Both the position numbers and the translations under genes were made by a program. Shown in pieces: positions 46,971-47,061 of a stretch of 47,061 bases of DNA. The stretch comes from Pantoea stewartii subsp. stewartii (GTDB lineage: Bacteria; Pseudomonadota; Gammaproteobacteria; Enterobacterales; Enterobacteriaceae): NCBI RefSeq assembly GCF_008801695.1, contig NZ_VZPF01000036.1:1-47061 (forward strand). The letters are read 5' to 3'. The notes under the pieces were generated by a model. That model had not been told where the DNA came from. It saw only the letters and a list, made by a program, of their open reading frames with translations, and ran no database searches. Numbering within the stretch: position 1 is the first letter of the stretch; every line of letters begins with the position of its first letter.

Positions 46971-47061
46971 GAGTATAATGGCATATTGTGTTTCAATATT
47001 CGAAACGTAAGCATGGAACAGAATTAGATTGATTCCGTTATTGTGTTCTGTTAAATTCCTG
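46880..47061. other. Right hairpin telomere, read through by the assembly
   Basis: An inverted repeat of 91 bases per arm, perfect but for 46969/46972, centred on 46970/46971. Positions 46971-47061 are just the complement of 46880-46970, so the real end is the fold at 46970. The six bases at the turn (46968-46973) are CGCGAG, the reverse complement of the left-end turn. The 22-base core (46960-46981) is N15-type. Confidence 0.92.

Noticed and set aside
46791..47027. Reading frame across the right telomere
   Set aside because: It runs over the hairpin fold, and its second half is only the complement of the first.
46880..47061. A 182-base inverted repeat as a genuine internal element or IS end
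   Set aside because: It is perfect over 91 bases per arm and centred on an N15-type telomere core; hairpin read-through explains it fully.
1..47061. CRISPR array, insertion sequence or integrase
   Set aside because: I saw no regularly spaced repeats, transposase or site-specific integrase; the linear-plasmid lifestyle makes an integrase unnecessary.

Overview
The window is essentially the whole of one linear phage-plasmid (telomere phage) of the N15 type. It carries a TelN-like protelomerase, a large RepA primase-helicase, a SopA/SopB partition pair, a CI/Cro immunity switch and no integrase. Both ends of the window are hairpin telomeres that the assembly has read through: the fold points lie at 18/19 and 46970/46971, so the real linear prophage is about 46.95 kb (19 to 46970). 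The close N15/F-type relatives of SopA, SopB, TelN, RepA and Cro point to a host in Enterobacterales; I cannot name the genus from sequence alone.

Layout. The left arm starts with the telomere and its half-site repeats, then sopAB (+) and a small HTH gene (+). From 3.4 to 24.2 kb, all on the minus strand, comes the virion block. Read in transcription order it is cos, terminase small and large, gpW, portal, S49 protease, scaffold-like, decoration and capsid (a lambda-type head), then connector genes, DUF2635, sheath, tube, frameshifted tail chaperone, tape measure, gp43/44/45/46/47/48 homologues and tail fibre plus chaperone (a Mu-type contractile tail). The phage should therefore be a myovirus. 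A lambda-like cos site is predicted at 24252-24263. On the other side of cos (24.3-29.4 kb) is a block of poorly characterised accessory or virion-associated genes, then lysis genes (Rz/Rz1, SAR endolysin, holin), a tRNA-Asn and a DNA methyltransferase.

The right half (32-39 kb) holds small early or lysogeny genes with a repeated promoter-operator-leader module, a CysE-like acetyltransferase, a HigBA-like toxin-antitoxin pair, RdgC, a Q-like antiterminator, Cro and CI. RepA follows, then a non-coding stretch of about 1.1 kb, an SOS-boxed UmuD'-like gene and the protelomerase next to the right telomere. Circularised through telRL and opened at cos, the order is the N15 order: head-tail-sop-tel-telN-repA-cI-cro-Q-lysis-cos.

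How it works together. RepA replicates the element, TelN resolves telRL into hairpins, and SopA/SopB partition it. SopB very probably acts through 13 scattered copies of the F/N15-type centromere dyad (GGGACC-NN-GGTCCC). CI/Cro set the lysis-lysogeny decision; Q would then open the late operon, which reads through several terminators.

The most novel candidates are: (i) a putative type I toxin-antitoxin locus between repA and the UmuD'-like gene, with a 42-aa hydrophobic peptide whose mRNA leader is complementary over 23 nt to the 5' end of a predicted structured sRNA with its own promoter and terminator; (ii) a terminase small subunit split at a ten-base A run that contains a perfect -1 slippery heptamer; (iii) a CI repressor whose S24 catalytic dyad is replaced by alanines; (iv) an unusually dense set of SopB sites; (v) a 50-bp mobile-looking dyad repeat, one copy of which sits inside the repA reading frame.
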